Below, piece after piece: positions 1 to 10,050 of a stretch of 64,000 bases of DNA. The notes beneath the pieces were generated by a model. The model worked only from the letters and a program-made list of their open reading frames with translations, was not told the DNA's origin and did no database searches. A program made the position numbers and the translations under genes. Source of the stretch: Hydractinia symbiolongicarpus (taxonomy: Eukaryota; Cnidaria; Hydrozoa; Anthoathecata; Hydractiniidae); the NCBI RefSeq assembly GCF_029227915.1, contig NC_079879.1, positions 17,360,001-17,424,000 of the forward strand, in the 5' to 3' direction. Positions within the stretch are counted from its first letter, which is position 1, and every line of letters begins with the position of its first letter.

Positions 1-1285
1 AAGCTAATTTGTATATCCCACGTTACAAATATATGTGGCACAGAGACGACAACTGCACTGAATAAACAGAATGGTGTTTAGCCCGTGATGGAATAAGGAC
101 AGCGAAGGGGCATTTCCGACAGAGTTTGGAAGCTTCTCCCATAATTTAGACGCAATATAAGAGACGCTTAATAGGCCATGCTTTGTGGTGCGAATTCAGC
201 ACCTTTCAAAAGCACACCCCAACAGTTGAAAAAGCACTTTCTAAACATAACTTTATCTCCTCAAATTGTTTTCCATATGTATAAAGTGTATTGTCATCTG
301 CGTAATTACAAATTTTAACATCAGCTCTATCATTTAAAACAAACATTAAATCATTTATATAAATATTGAGTAAAAGTGGACCCAGAATCGAACACCACTA
401 ATAATCTCTTTCCACAAGCTGAAATAGCCATCAATTCACACAATCAAATGCTTTACTCAAATCCATCAAACATGCTGGCTGCTAATACCCTTACGAAAAC
501 CTGGCAAAAGAGGTGATAATTTACTATCAATAAATTCATAAATCTGATCAAACAAAATACGTTCAAAAATTTTTGACGCACTGCTCAGTTTACTAACAGG
601 ACGATAATTCAATTTTGATGAACGATCTTCGTTTTTAAATAGTGGACAAATGTCAGCCAATTTCATTGCTCCAGAGAAAACTTCGTCGACAATAGATTTC
701 TCAAACAGCTTGTTGAGATGTTCTCAGTACACATCGACGTAATGTTTGAGGAAACACGGTGGAATTGCTCCTTTCGGACCGGATTTGTTTTCTTTTAGGT
801 GACCAATATACTTTTTCATGATGTCAATTTCAATTGATTTGAAGCTCATTTTGTTGGTAGTGGTAACATGTTTCTTTATCCATATTATACTTGGATGCTG
901 TTCGTAATTCTTGATGACGTTTTCAATATCGTTTTTAATATCGTTATAGTTTTCGTGCGGAATTCCATGAATATTCAAAGAATTCGTGACATTAATAAAA
1001 TGATCGTTTATTATATTTGCTATATGTTCTTCTTCACGAATTATTTGATCATTTTCAACTATTAATTGGACTGTATCTTTTACACATTTGTTGTAAAATA
1101 TCGGCTTTACAGTTTTCCAGAACTTTTTGTTATCAAAAATGTTGTTCATATTTAGTGATGTGTAATAAATTCTTTTCGCGTCTTTACAAACAGTCACACA
1201 TTTGTTTCTTTGCCTTATAAAGTTTTCCCAGTTTTTAATAGAAGGGTGCTTATTGTAGATATTTTTAAATTCCGATCGATCATTA
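1..1285 (-). mobile_element. LINE (non-LTR retrotransposon) reverse transcriptase fragment
   Basis: Minus-strand reading shows a non-LTR reverse transcriptase with several stops. Reading inward from 1285: a basic linker (KKFWKTVKP near 1110), then NYRPVS and KIFERILFDQ (about 550-610), GFRKG (about 500), DLSKAFDC (about 450), SILGPLL and the catalytic YADD core (about 300). The C-terminal tail has the CRLC-x-TYI signature near position 30 that closes many Jockey/CR1-like ORF2 proteins. In-frame stops interrupt the palm region, so it is dead. The 5' side ends at about 1285, directly against a broken Polinton polymerase. No apurinic endonuclease domain is seen, so the copy is 5' truncated. Clade assignment is uncertain. 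Confidence 0.85.
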
Positions 1286-3187
1286 TCTCCTTTGACATTT
1301 CATACCTGCGGCATTTGTGCCAATGAGGTTGCTTGCCAATTTCTCCAACGAGGATGCCATAAATCGACAGGAATCTATGAACCTGATTTCGATTGTCTTG
1401 TACTTCTCGCCATCACCATAACCCATACCTGCAAGGGGTACCTTAATTTTAACGCCGAAGCTTACATATTTCTCCGTGTTCTCGGCGATGCATCTAATGT
1501 CCTGACTATCGTATTTTTCGCCCAGTTCTCGGATAAACAGGTGGGCGTCATAGCCTGATAAGTTGTGGAAAATGACAGGGATATGGGTAGGTATCTTGTA
1601 TTTGAGGTTAAAGCTGTTATGCGCTGTGCCCCTATGTAACCCCGTATAGTGTCTTGGTCTCTCTGGCATCATCCCCCATCGGGATTAGTTGGCTTGCAAA
1701 GTCGGCATAGATGGCAAATGGCACCTTGAATTGTTGCTGGCCATCTCTGTAGTATAGCTATTTTTCGGCCTCCGTTGGCATTGTGATCTTGACTGCAGAG
1801 TGGTCCTTGCAGTAATTATATTTGTTTATCTCCAACTCGATTGTGGGAAAACCCTGTAGACAATTTAGGCAGAAGTGCATTTGATTCCTATTTTTAGATA
1901 TCTCCTTGCCCAGGAGCCTCGATAGACTTTTGACTGCCGTATAGTGATTCTTTTTATCATCCGTGATTAACAATAGGGTCACCACTTTAGTACGCCCTTT
2001 GTGCACCGATCGGCGTAGGATGTTGATCCTCTTTCCTTCTATATACAAGAAATTCACCGCAATGTCGGGGTTATTCGCCTCGAATTTGTAGATTGATTTG
2101 ATAGCGGTTGGGTACCCTATACCATATTAATTGCATAGGCCTGCGTAGGGTTTCAGCTTGCCAATTCTTTGTGGGTCTTTTTCAGTATCCTCATGATGCA
2201 GGTATGCTATAACAGCCCACTTGAAACACTCTTCATGCTCATTCTTTTGGTTAATAATTGTCTTTTTAGAGGATACCCATTTAGGTGCTTGTACATATGA
2301 TGAGCCTCTTGTCAGGCGTAGCTTATGGAAGTCCACATCAAGGTGTAGGATTTTAGATATTGTGAAGCCGCTTTGGGGTAACGCCGGATTTTCCACATGC
2401 GTTTTAACCTGGGCAAACATGCTGGATAGGATGTCATCTACGTAGTTACCCTGAAATACTGAGGCCATATTGCTATGGAAGACCTTTTTCACCTCGATGT
2501 ACTCCTCACCATTAGCCCCCTCTATATTTGTTGGTTTTTTTCACATTATCCATAGCAACAGCTGTACCTTTGCCGATCCCATATCTTCTACCTGCCCCTC
2601 AAATAAGGTTTTTACGTTTGGCCTCACCATCCCGATATACCCATCTACACCTGCATTTCCTATACCGGGAATTCGGAAACTTCGGAAGTCCTATCGTGAG
2701 CATGCCTATGCTCCTGTGGTGTATAATCTTCCCCTGGCTGTTCATATAAATTTTGGATATCTTCTAAATAGTCCTCCTCGGCCTCTTGTTCGACTTCGTC
2801 ATGCAGTGTAGGTTTCGCGCCGGCTACCCCATTATATATCCCCATAATAGTACGTTTAAAGGCCGCATAGGTCCTCTTGGCCCTCGCCATTATAGGATTG
2901 GGGACAGCATCAACTAGCCAGTTGTACCATCCCCGCATCTTGGTTTTCACGATCGATCGATTTTTCGACAGCTCCCGTTTTTCAAAAATATCCATGTCCT
3001 TGGGCGTTAGTATTATGGTTACCGGCCTTACCGGCCTTACCGGCCTTCGTTGTCCGGCCCTTCTGGGTGGCCTCTGTGGTACATCATTTAATAAATGAAT
3101 CAATTCGGCCTTGCGTAGCTTATAATATCCGGTTAATCCACGGGTTTTTGTGATATCTCGTAATTGTTTTACGGTGTTTGAATCCAT
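1283..3187 (-). pseudogene. Polinton protein-primed DNA polymerase B, broken
   Basis: Start ATG at 3187-3185. The N-terminus (MDSNTVKQLRDITKTRGL) is a SAP/Rho-N-like helix-extended-helix, followed by a proline-arginine linker and a long Polinton-specific N-terminal region. Later blocks are CFKWAV near 2220, a Cys-containing segment (HFCLNCLQGF near 1860), an exonuclease I-like YADFAS near 1715 and exonuclease II-like HNLSGYDAHLFI near 1545. In Exo I the usual D-x-E Glu reads Ala. Frame breaks occur near 2660, 2127 and 1758-1690. The palm with its catalytic Asp residues is missing because the gene ends against the LINE at 1285. The family replicates Polinton/Maverick DNA by protein priming. 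This copy cannot encode an active enzyme. Confidence 0.85.
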
Positions 3188-3202
3188 TTCCTTTATATTA
3201 TA
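3188..3202 (-). promoter_or_regulatory. TATA-like start box of PolB gene
   Basis: On the minus strand TATAATATAAAG lies three bases before the polymerase ATG. It resembles the boxes at 4201, 10037 and 11689, so it is read as the element's own promoter motif. Function is inferred from recurrence. Confidence 0.5.
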
Positions 3203-3530
3203 CAATTTTTTGTTTTGTCAGACGATTTCATTATGCTCGAACTAGCATATCTTTATTGCGCATGCGTTGGATTTTTGATGAATATTAGTATCATTGGGGA
3301 ATTCCCTGAGATGTGCGCGTTGATTATTAGGGAATTGCGCTAGAAAATTACTCATTTGCAGCATTGATGATGTTGGCATGGCACCGCATTGGTTACTAGG
3401 GATATAATCATGGCTATGTATTGATTATTAGGGATATATTATTGATATGCGCTGCATGGTACCGGATTGGTGGGGATTTGTTGTGTTTGATTGTGGTGTG
3501 CGCGAGATGTGCGTTGCGCTAGAAGTAACA
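3203..3530. repeat. Terminal-repeat remnant of the left Polinton
   Basis: This matches, with gaps, the right terminal region 15270-15557. Shared blocks include TGCGCTAGAAAATTACTCAT-like sequence (about 3345), the GGGAATTCCCT palindrome (about 3297), a TTATTAGGGA motif and the terminal GTGTGCGCG run (about 3500). It borders the polymerase start, as a Polinton terminal inverted repeat should. Confidence 0.6.
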
Positions 3531-3928
3531 TTTCCCTATTTTAAAACACGACAGTTACAACGTACGACTGTAACACAACTCCTCTTTATCTTCAATGCTA
3601 ACCTTTTATATAGGTTGGGGGGTTGGTGATAAGGCTATTATAGCCTTCTTCTCGCTCCTGCCATTTTTTACCTGTCTAGCTAATATTTTTAGCATATTGA
3701 CTACTGACAATCTATGTCTATTTTAAAAATCTCTGCGTTTGCCGAGGTGACATTTTGCCCCAGGGTGATTTCACCCCTTTCTTTACAATAGGGGCGAGAT
3801 TTCACCCGGGGCGCAAAATTCATGAAACCGCATTGCTCCGGGGCGAAAAGCGTACGTTTAGGAATAAATATTGAAGGTAATTTTATAACATTTTACTTTC
3901 ACCCCAGAGAAAGTAAAATGTATGTTCT
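3531..3928. other. Spacer between two Polinton ends, with hairpin
   Basis: No gene is seen. It holds a GGTGATTTCACC-type dispersed repeat (about 3765-3815; related sequence near 22045 and 42355). It also holds a perfect 13-bp hairpin, ACATTTTACTTTC with its complement, loop 8, at 3889-3922. The hairpin stops just before the Polinton terminus at 3929. Confidence 0.5.
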
Positions 3929-4200
3929 AGTGCAGTCGCGCATACGCGCACGCGCACGCCACAAGAAGTCCCTAATATGCGGTACTTAGCCATGCCTAGC
4001 CAATGTAAAGTCCCTATTATTCAATGCAATGCAGTGACGTCATCAAAGTATACATACTAGGAGTCCAAAAATTTTCTACGCGCATATTAAGAGTAAGTCC
4101 CTATCATGCAAAAAAGGGGAATTCCCTGATCGCAGTAAAAAAGGGAAATATCTGCGTTAGTTTTGACCAATATGAAATCTTCCGACGATGGTAAAATCCA
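3929..4200. repeat. Left terminal inverted repeat of Polinton
   Basis: Matches the reverse complement of 15270-15557 in blocks: the terminal GCGCACGCGCACGCCACA run, GGGGAATTCCCTGA at about 4118, GTTAG then ATGAAAT at about 4157-4175, and the TATA box plus first codons at 4201-4220. It also contains repeated AGTCCCTA motifs at about 3967, 4010 and 4095. Confidence 0.65.
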
Positions 4201-4212
4201 TATAATAAATAA
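4201..4212 (+). promoter_or_regulatory. TATAATAAATAA start box
   Basis: Lies directly against the GTG at 4213, which sits where relatives have ATG (compare 3187 and 15269). Same motif class as 10037 and 11689. Confidence 0.5.
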
Positions 4213-5420
4213 GTGGATGCATACAACATGAAACAATTACGTGATATTGCAAAAGGTCGTGGACTATGTAAAGGCGTTCAGGGACTACGCAAGAAGGATC
4301 TGCTTCAACATCTCAAGAATGATATTGCAAGCCAGGAAAATTGGATGGCTGTTGAGGAGAAGTCCTATGCGCTCGCGTTTATCCCCGACAGGTTTAAAAC
4401 GTAAGACATGGGGAACAAGGCCGTTGAGGAGGATCCTTGTATGTTCGAGTAAGTCTCCAACAAAATTAAAATGCAAGACATGTGCAATGATGCTGTTGAG
4501 GAGGATTCCTACCTGTTCAGGCACGTGCCCGATCAATTGGAGACGCAATGCATGTGCAACAAGGTCATTGAACACAATCCCCTTATGTTCAAGTATATAT
4601 ACGACCATTTCAAGACGGAGCATATGTGCAGCATGGCTGTAGAAGGAGAGCCTATGATGCTCGGCTATGTCCCGTACCAGTTAAAAATGCAAGTCATGTG
4701 CAACAATGCCGTTGAAAAAGATCCCTGGGCACTCATGTATATACCGGACCAATTCAAGACCCAAGACATGTGTAATAGGTTTATTAAAAGGTCTGCCTAC
4801 CTATTCGAATACGTAGCGGATTGGTTTGTTGGTAGGGACATGCTGGCGAATAGGAAAAGCAAACCTAAATAGCGAAGAGCCAGAGGAAAGCCGGAAAGGC
4901 TAGAATTAAGGAGGAGTTAGCTCCAATAACCTGGTATCCGGATAGGGTGATAGATTGGTGCTTTTCAGAGGATGAAAAGGCAGATGAAAAGTTGTGGGGG
5001 TTGGCTTAGACTAAGGTTATCATACAACAATTGTTGCAGGATAATAATACTATAATAAATGAGTTGTTTCAAAAAGCAAGACATGTGCAATAAAGCTGTT
5101 GAAAGGAATTCATGGCTAATCGAGTATGTCCCCAACAAGTTCAGGACGCAGGACATGTGTAACAAAGTTGTTGAAAAGAAGCCCATGCTACTCAAGTATG
5201 TGCCTGATCAGTTCATGACGTAGGACATGTGTAACAAGGCTGTTTAAAAATATCCATTTATGATTGAGCATATACCGGACCGGTTCACGACGTAGGATAT
5301 GTGGAATGGGGTTGTTGAAAAAAATCCTGAAATGCTTGAGTTTGTCCCGGCAGGTTCAGGACGCAAGACATGTGCAATAAAGTCGTTGAAAAAATTCCCA
5401 AGGTGCTCAAATATGTTTAA
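4213..5420 (+). pseudogene. SAP-domain plus tandem MCNKAV-repeat protein, broken
   Basis: The first 30 residues (from DAYNMKQLRDIAKGRGL) form the same SAP-like domain that opens the Polinton polymerase. Then come roughly ten repeats of about 27 residues, each carrying a form of QDMCNKAVEKDP...YVPDQFKT. The pattern resembles the DUF4116-type repeats of some protist and giant-virus proteins, but that link is from memory. In-frame stops fall at 4402, 4450, 5221, 5245 and 5293, and frame changes occur at about 4872-5060 and 5350. Three of the stops replace the conserved Gln of T-Q-D-M, as expected from C-to-T decay. The start codon now reads GTG. Function unknown; a repeat interaction protein tethered to DNA by SAP is a guess. 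Confidence 0.6.
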
Positions 5421-5425
5421 ATAAA

Positions 5426-5608
5426 ATGTGCATTAAATGTCAATCGAAATTCAATATCTACGGAACAGCTGCGTTCATGACCTTCATTGCCGGTATTGGC
5501 ATATCCCTCCAAATCATGCCCCTGGCATTGGCACAAGAATCGGGAGGGAGAAGAAGAATGAACCGAGGATTCAAGCCCTGGATGATCGTCTTGAAGACTA
5601 TAGAGTAA
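5426..5608 (+). CDS. Small possible membrane protein, Polinton
   Basis: 60 codons starting right after an AAATAAA stretch, with one hydrophobic segment (about residues 12-32, GTAAFMTFIAGIGI) and a basic RRRMNR tail. It ends one base before the next ATG at 5609. An overlapping frame (5437-5622) is also open, so the true frame is unsure. Not recognised. Confidence 0.3.
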   Translation: MCIKCQSKFNIYGTAAFMTFIAGIGISLQIMPLALAQESGGRRRMNRGFKPWMIVLKTIE

Positions 5609-5815
5609 ATGGAACAATGTAACGACTGCGAAAGGGTACTCGATGCATACGACAGGTGTACCTGCGGACGTAAGCTTGTATTAAGCGATAGGATGTTATG
5701 CTGGGACTGCTATCACCAATATATCACATATAATGCAGGAGGTTGCGTACGTACAATGACATACAATTCTCTGAAGTCGTTCGTAATATACAATAAACAC
5801 GATGCTACAATTTGA
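5609..5815 (+). CDS. Cys-rich zinc-ribbon-like small protein
   Basis: 68 codons. Cysteines are spaced as C-x2-C near the start (QCNDCE), C-x-C (RCTCGR) and C-x2-C (LCWDC), with a further Cys in GGC. Two paired knuckles suggest one or two zinc ions bound. It overlaps the next gene by 14 bases, so the two were probably expressed together. No known family recognised. Intact in this copy. Confidence 0.5.
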   Translation: MEQCNDCERVLDAYDRCTCGRKLVLSDRMLCWDCYHQYITYNAGGCVRTMTYNSLKSFVIYNKHDATI

Positions 5816-6310
5816 GAATGAGCTTGTCAACCCTAAATTATTCTACTCATTTGCTGCTACTTTTACAGACATCGACGATATCAATGTGGACTATCTGACG
5901 GTGTCGGATCCCATTCCTTTCAATGGGGGTAAGGATCAACAGTATATAGTAGGCTACCATACACGAGACCTTGTAGTAGCCCTCAGGGTAAAAACACCAA
6001 AAATCTGGTCCGAGCATGGAGTCACTCGGTATAATGCCAATGCAGTACCGGCAATTAGTCTCGATTTCGAAGAGTACCCTGATTGGGTTGCGAAATATCG
6101 TCAAATCTGTTCCAAAATTGAAGAGTTGATATCCGAGCAATTGACGACAGAGCCCGCGAAAAAGGACCGCTATGATGAGCCATGCCAAGCCAGTCCCACC
6201 TTGGCAAGTTCATGTGTGTTTATACAAGCAAACAACACTACCCTCAGGTACATATTACAGAATGCCGATATAAGGACTTCAAAAAAGAATGGTTGCTGAG
6301 TGAGGAATAA
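5802..6310 (+). pseudogene. Polinton conserved protein of unknown function, frameshifted
   Basis: The start is at 5802, preceded by TATACAATAAACACG, a variant of the element's start box. About 125 residues read well (for example DYLTVSDPIPF and YDLxW-poor, acidic stretches, ISLDFEEYPDW). A frameshift at about 6190 follows: the current frame ends at 6299, but an alternative frame gives a natural basic tail (CRYKDFKKEWLL) ending at 6308-6310, just before the 6321 hairpin. No catalytic motif seen. The convergent neighbour is the glycine-rich gene at 6390. Confidence 0.5.
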
Positions 6311-6320
6311 AGAACCATAA

Positions 6321-6350
6321 ATTTTATAGGCCATACAAGACCTATAAAAT
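6321..6350. terminator. Hairpin between convergent genes
   Basis: ATTTTATAGG and CCTATAAAAT form a perfect 10-bp stem with a 10-nt loop. It sits between the stops of two facing genes. Hairpins at transcript ends are known in mimivirus and reported in virophages; a similar role here is inferred. Confidence 0.5.
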
Positions 6351-6389
6351 ATACCAAATTAAGGCTTATACTACACAGATTGAAGATTT

Positions 6390-6871
6390 TTAAAAGTCTC
6401 ATCTTTTTCCTCTTGCCTGCCCTTAGCGACTGTTCATTGATGACATTCACGATCCTGTTGAAACGCTGCCGCATCTGTTCCTTTAATAGCATATACCTCT
6501 GCTATTCACGGCTAAACCAGCTGTACTCGTAGTTGCTCACCACACCGTTTTCTACTGCCTTTGAGATGAGATCAACAACAGATTTACTTTTAGCGAGTAG
6601 GCTGATACCCTCATGTTTTTTCTATATAACACGGAGCCTTTTTGAAGCGTTTCGGAGACCTGCTTGACCTATTCCGGCCGCGATCGCGAGTCCCCCCATG
6701 GCACAGGCCAGGGGGACCCCCAAGCCTGTTCCACTCCTTTATTTCATCTCGTAGATATACCTCTATTTCTTCGATTTTTTTAAGCCTAAAGACCTGTCCT
6801 TCATCCTGCATATCGGCACCTTGTGCGGGTGTACTCGGCAAACTCGGATACAGTTTATCTATGTCGCTTAT
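6390..6871 (-). pseudogene. Polinton glycine-rich membrane protein, broken
   Basis: Reads as N-terminal LYPSLPSTPAQGADMQDEG, a charged helix (VYLRDEIKEWNRL), then after a frameshift near 6720 a glycine-rich hydrophobic patch (AMGGLAIAAGIG at about 6680), and a C-terminal helix SNYEYSWFSREQQRYMLL near 6490-6540. Several stops separate these blocks. The expected start codon (about 6871) reads ATA, overlapping the end of the preceding gene at 6875. From memory this layout recurs in cnidarian Polintons; function unknown. Confidence 0.5.
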
Positions 6872-6874
6872 CTT

Positions 6875-7529
6875 TTATTCTATCAGCAAATGCATCGTAA
6901 GGCTGGTGAACGAGGCGTTATTTTCATGATGATAGACGTCCGTTAGCATGAACTCTAGACGACCTGTGTTACCCTTCAGTGGAAGGTAAACAGGGGTATC
7001 AAAACTCCAGGTTAACATGTCTCCCCAGGCGTTTAGCTCTTTGGTGGGAAGCAGGGCCAAAATTTTGGACTCTTTTCCATCCAGAAGGCAGTCGTCCTCG
7101 TCCAACGGCGGACAGACGAGTCTCAGCCTATGGTAAATATCAGTTATATAATAGGCATCATGGTCACCAGCGGTGTAGTATTTTTTCGCAGGGTCGTAGG
7201 GCAGCCCCAACAGCTCTCGCAATGGTCGATGAACCACCACCGTATTGCCATCACTAACACGGAGCCTGCAGTAGCCATTTTTAAGTACGAAAAGCTTAAT
7301 CTTAACTTCTGCCCGGGTGATCCTCGATCTTGTACAGACCGTTCATAATCTCGATCCGGGTCACCCTCTGATCGGGTCCCACTTTCCGGATCGTGAAGTC
7401 GTTGTTACTGTACAAATTCAGCCATGCAGGCCTGATACTGATGGATTTTAAGGCAATCCTGCTATCCTGACCCAGATAGTCCTCAAATATAGTAGGCTTT
7501 CCTATATCTGTAATATAGAGTTGCTTCAT
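6875..7529 (-). pseudogene. Polinton penton-like minor capsid protein, frameshifted
   Basis: ATG at 7529. Two blocks in different frames are joined near 7290: an N-terminal 75-codon block (MKQLYITDIGKPTIFEDYLG) and a 121-codon block ending in GRLEFMLTD and SLTMHLLIE. The alternation of short strand-like segments and the terminal beta-like pair fits a single jelly-roll minor capsid (penton) protein, which Polintons encode next to the major capsid gene. The assignment rests on position and strand pattern rather than a decisive motif. Confidence 0.5.
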
Positions 7530-7552
7530 TCCTTTCTTCTAAGAAAGGGATG
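7527..7552. promoter_or_regulatory. Palindromic divergent promoter
   Basis: Two ATGs face outward (7529 minus, 7550 plus) with 20 bp between them. The gap plus both start codons is a 26-bp palindrome with one mismatch; core CCTTTCTTCTAAGAAAGG. Both transcripts must therefore start from within or beyond the opposite gene, or carry almost no leader. Confidence 0.6.
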
Positions 7553-8730
7553 AATATATACCAATACAATCCTAATGCAAAGTACAAAAGTAACAGGGGA
7601 GAATGGCCACTTGGTATTAAAAATCTTGAGCACCAGGACCTCTACGTATCTACAGAATCACATATCTTTGTGGTATTCCCCGAGTTTACCAAGTATGCCA
7701 TCAAGGTTCAAACAACATGCCTTGATGACCCTGTTCAACTGGAGTGGGCAGGACAGGCGCTGGACTATTGGAATATCCAGGTCAATTTCGCTACCCATTG
7801 TGCCACAACAGCCCTTGGTATCTGTACCAAACATATGACAGGCTCCGTACCCCTTATCAACTCGATCATTACAAATCCACGTATATTGACACATGCGTTG
7901 CATCCTGGAAAGAATGAAAGTACACATGCCCTACGATGATGGGTTTTCTCAGTATAAAAATCCCTATTCCACCTCCGGATACGAACAGGTATGCCGCAAG
8001 TATGGCACAGATCCTAATAGTCTATACAAATTCAAGGCCGTGATGTCATCATTGACAGATGGTAGATGATGGCCACGGGTTGATGGGGATTGGGCAAAAT
8101 TTATCATGCTGACAAGTCAAGGCTTGACATCTGAAGGGTTGACCAAGCTAAGCGAGAGTATCAGGGTTTACGTGGTCATATTGCGGGGATCGCAGGCAGG
8201 TGCCAAAGCATCTTTTAGACAACTACACAGCCAGACAAATATAGTGCAGAAATTTGAAGCCATGGTCCAAAGTCAGGAGAACGTAAGTCATGACATCACC
8301 GAATTCCAGAAGGTATTGCAATATGCCCGTAACTCCTGTAAATTTTGCGGTCATGCATGGCGTGTACATGCTACCTTCCGATATGAATTTGCGCATAGGC
8401 AAAATCGTAGGGTATAACAACAACATCCTTATAGCGTCCGCTAATGCGATAATTGGTATTCGGCCTGACCTGAATAACAAACCTATGAGATATGCATCTG
8501 CCCCACCCCTCAAGCATACTGCCAAAACACCTGTATATATTCCACGGCATACCACGCCTCCTATACATACTCCTGATCATACTATACGGGCTATACCATC
8601 CATACCTACAAAACATGCTACATCGCCTCCCATACCCGAACAACCACAAAATCAACAGGAGGATACCAAGACCGCATTAATAGCGACAGGGGTCGGCCTC
8701 ATCCTTGCCTACATATGGTTTGGAAAATAG
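7550..8730 (+). pseudogene. Polinton conserved protein with Pro-rich stalk and C-terminal TM, frameshifted
   Basis: Begins MNIYQYNPNAKYKSNRGEWP. The first 125 residues are one frame (VFPEFTKYAIKVQTTC, LEWAGQALDYWNIQV). Frame changes occur at about 7915 and 8390, and a TGA at about 8068. The last block (from PSDMNLRIGKIVGYNN) passes through a His/Pro/Thr-rich linker of about 60 residues and ends with one transmembrane helix (TALIATGVGLILAYIWFG). From memory the same architecture recurs in cnidarian Polintons next to capsid genes, so a virion-membrane role is plausible but unproven. It converges on the gene at 8733 with only two bases between stops. Confidence 0.55.
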
Positions 8731-8732
8731 AC

Positions 8733-9542
8733 TTATTTCCTCACGTATAGTCCAACAAACCCGACAGCGGCCGCGATGGCCATGTACAGATGCTTAGCTG
8801 CATATTCCACAATGGTTGACGCTACCCTCAGAAAGAAGGAGACTACCGTACCGATAATCCCGGGTAAAGCAGACGCTGCTTTACCTGCCAGATATTTCAG
8901 GAAGTTTCCAACCCTTTCAAGTTGCTTTCGTACGAATCCTTTTTCACCACCTCTTGCTGCACTTCCACCTGTATCACCTGCCGCGACACCTCCACCTCCG
9001 TAACGAAGAGTACGATAGTGTTTATCAACAGCCCAATAGCAGAGACAATGCTGGCTAACATTATGCCCTGCTCTTTAAACAATATCTTCAGCTTCTCGAG
9101 CAAGGAAATGTCATCTGCGGCATTTTTCATCAACATATCCTTGATGGAACTCAGCTGGCTATAAATCTGTAGTCTTTGTGTCCTCTCCGATTCCTCAGCA
9201 GTCTCCTTTAAATCAATCCATTTTTCAAGGTCCTCCTTCGCCTCTTTTATATCTTTATCAAGGCGGTCTTGATCCCGCTGGCCCCCATCTTTTCCGGCCT
9301 TCCGCTCCTCCAGCATTTTCAACCTATGCCCCACCGTGTCAATCTTGTCCTTATATAGGATCTGCTTTGCCCGCAGTACCTCCAGGGCGCCCCTGATAGT
9401 TTGCGATGTCTGATGAAGCCCATTTTTTTTACGCTGATCAAGGCCTTTGTTATCCCCCCCCCCCCAAAGCAGTTTCCTGAATAAGTCTTTCCGACTCATT
9501 TACGAAAATCTCTGCATTTCTAATACCATCCAATGAATCCAT
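8733..9542 (-). pseudogene. Polinton coiled-coil/membrane protein, frameshifted at C12 run
   Basis: ATG at 9542 (MDSLDGIRNAEIFVNESE). The frame then breaks in a run of 12 C/G at 9464-9475. After it comes a long charged coiled coil (ALEVLRAKQILYKDKIDTVG, LDKDIKEAKEDLEKW), a hydrophobic helix (MLASIVSAIGLLINTIVLFV), and after a second frameshift near 9000 a glycine-rich linker and a hydrophobic end (GKAASALPGIIGTVVSFLL, MAIAAAVGFVGLYV). The TGA of the upstream gene and this ATG are one base apart. From memory this is a recurrent cnidarian Polinton gene. A structural or membrane role is inferred. Confidence 0.55.
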
Positions 9543-9543
9543 T

Positions 9544-10016
9544 TCAACATGTTCTACCCTCTGCAAATTTCTGGACCTCTGCCTTACTTCCCTTGTTGGG
9601 CGTGGTGATAAATTTTTTAAAACCCATGTCTTTCACAAAGTCTACCCCCAATTTTTTTATAATGGTACCAGCAGCCAGCAAACCAACGCCCTTCTATTTA
9701 TATATTGAATCACTGATGTCTACGCCTCTATATAAAGGACGTTCCCCCTTCACACTAAATCTATCATAGGGGATCACGTGGATGGGCCCTACCCTCGGAT
9801 CCTTTCTAATTTGTTTATTAGATCGTTGACCTTCATTTCCACCAGCTTCTTGCCCGTATCAATACCCGTAGCCGTGGTGTCTCCATGTTGTTGCTGTCCT
9901 GATGTTGATGGAAGTTGCTGCGTTCCAGGAGCCCGCTGTGTTGATGGTATATCTTCCTTATCATCCCAGCCCATATTATCCTCATGTGTAAAATCATATC
10001 CTGGATTATCATCTAT
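9544..10016 (-). pseudogene. Polinton small acidic/Gln-rich protein, broken
   Basis: The N-terminal part is acidic (DDNPGYDFTHEDNMGWDD), followed by a Gln/Thr-rich linker, a helix (VEMKVNDLINKLERI) and, after a frame change and stops near 9700, a block containing KKLGVDFVKDMGF. The codon where a start is expected (10016-10014) reads ATA, so the ATG seems lost. Head-to-head with the capsid gene, 33 bp between starts. Unknown function. Confidence 0.45.
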
Positions 10017-10050
10017 TTTATTAGAACATTTTCCCCTATAATAAAAACAA
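10014..10050. promoter_or_regulatory. Divergent promoter, major capsid side TATAATAAAAAC
   Basis: TATAATAAAAAC at 10037-10048 ends one base before the ATG at 10050. On the other strand TCTAATAAA precedes the former start at 10016. The plus-strand 12-mer is identical to that before the integrase ATG (11689-11700). Confidence 0.6.

Noticed and set aside
4402-5295. Stops at Gln positions suggesting a code where TAA/TAG mean Gln
   Set aside because: C-to-T change makes stops precisely from Gln codons, two of the stops here are not at Gln positions, and the intact KDZ and adaptor genes use no internal TAA/TAG.
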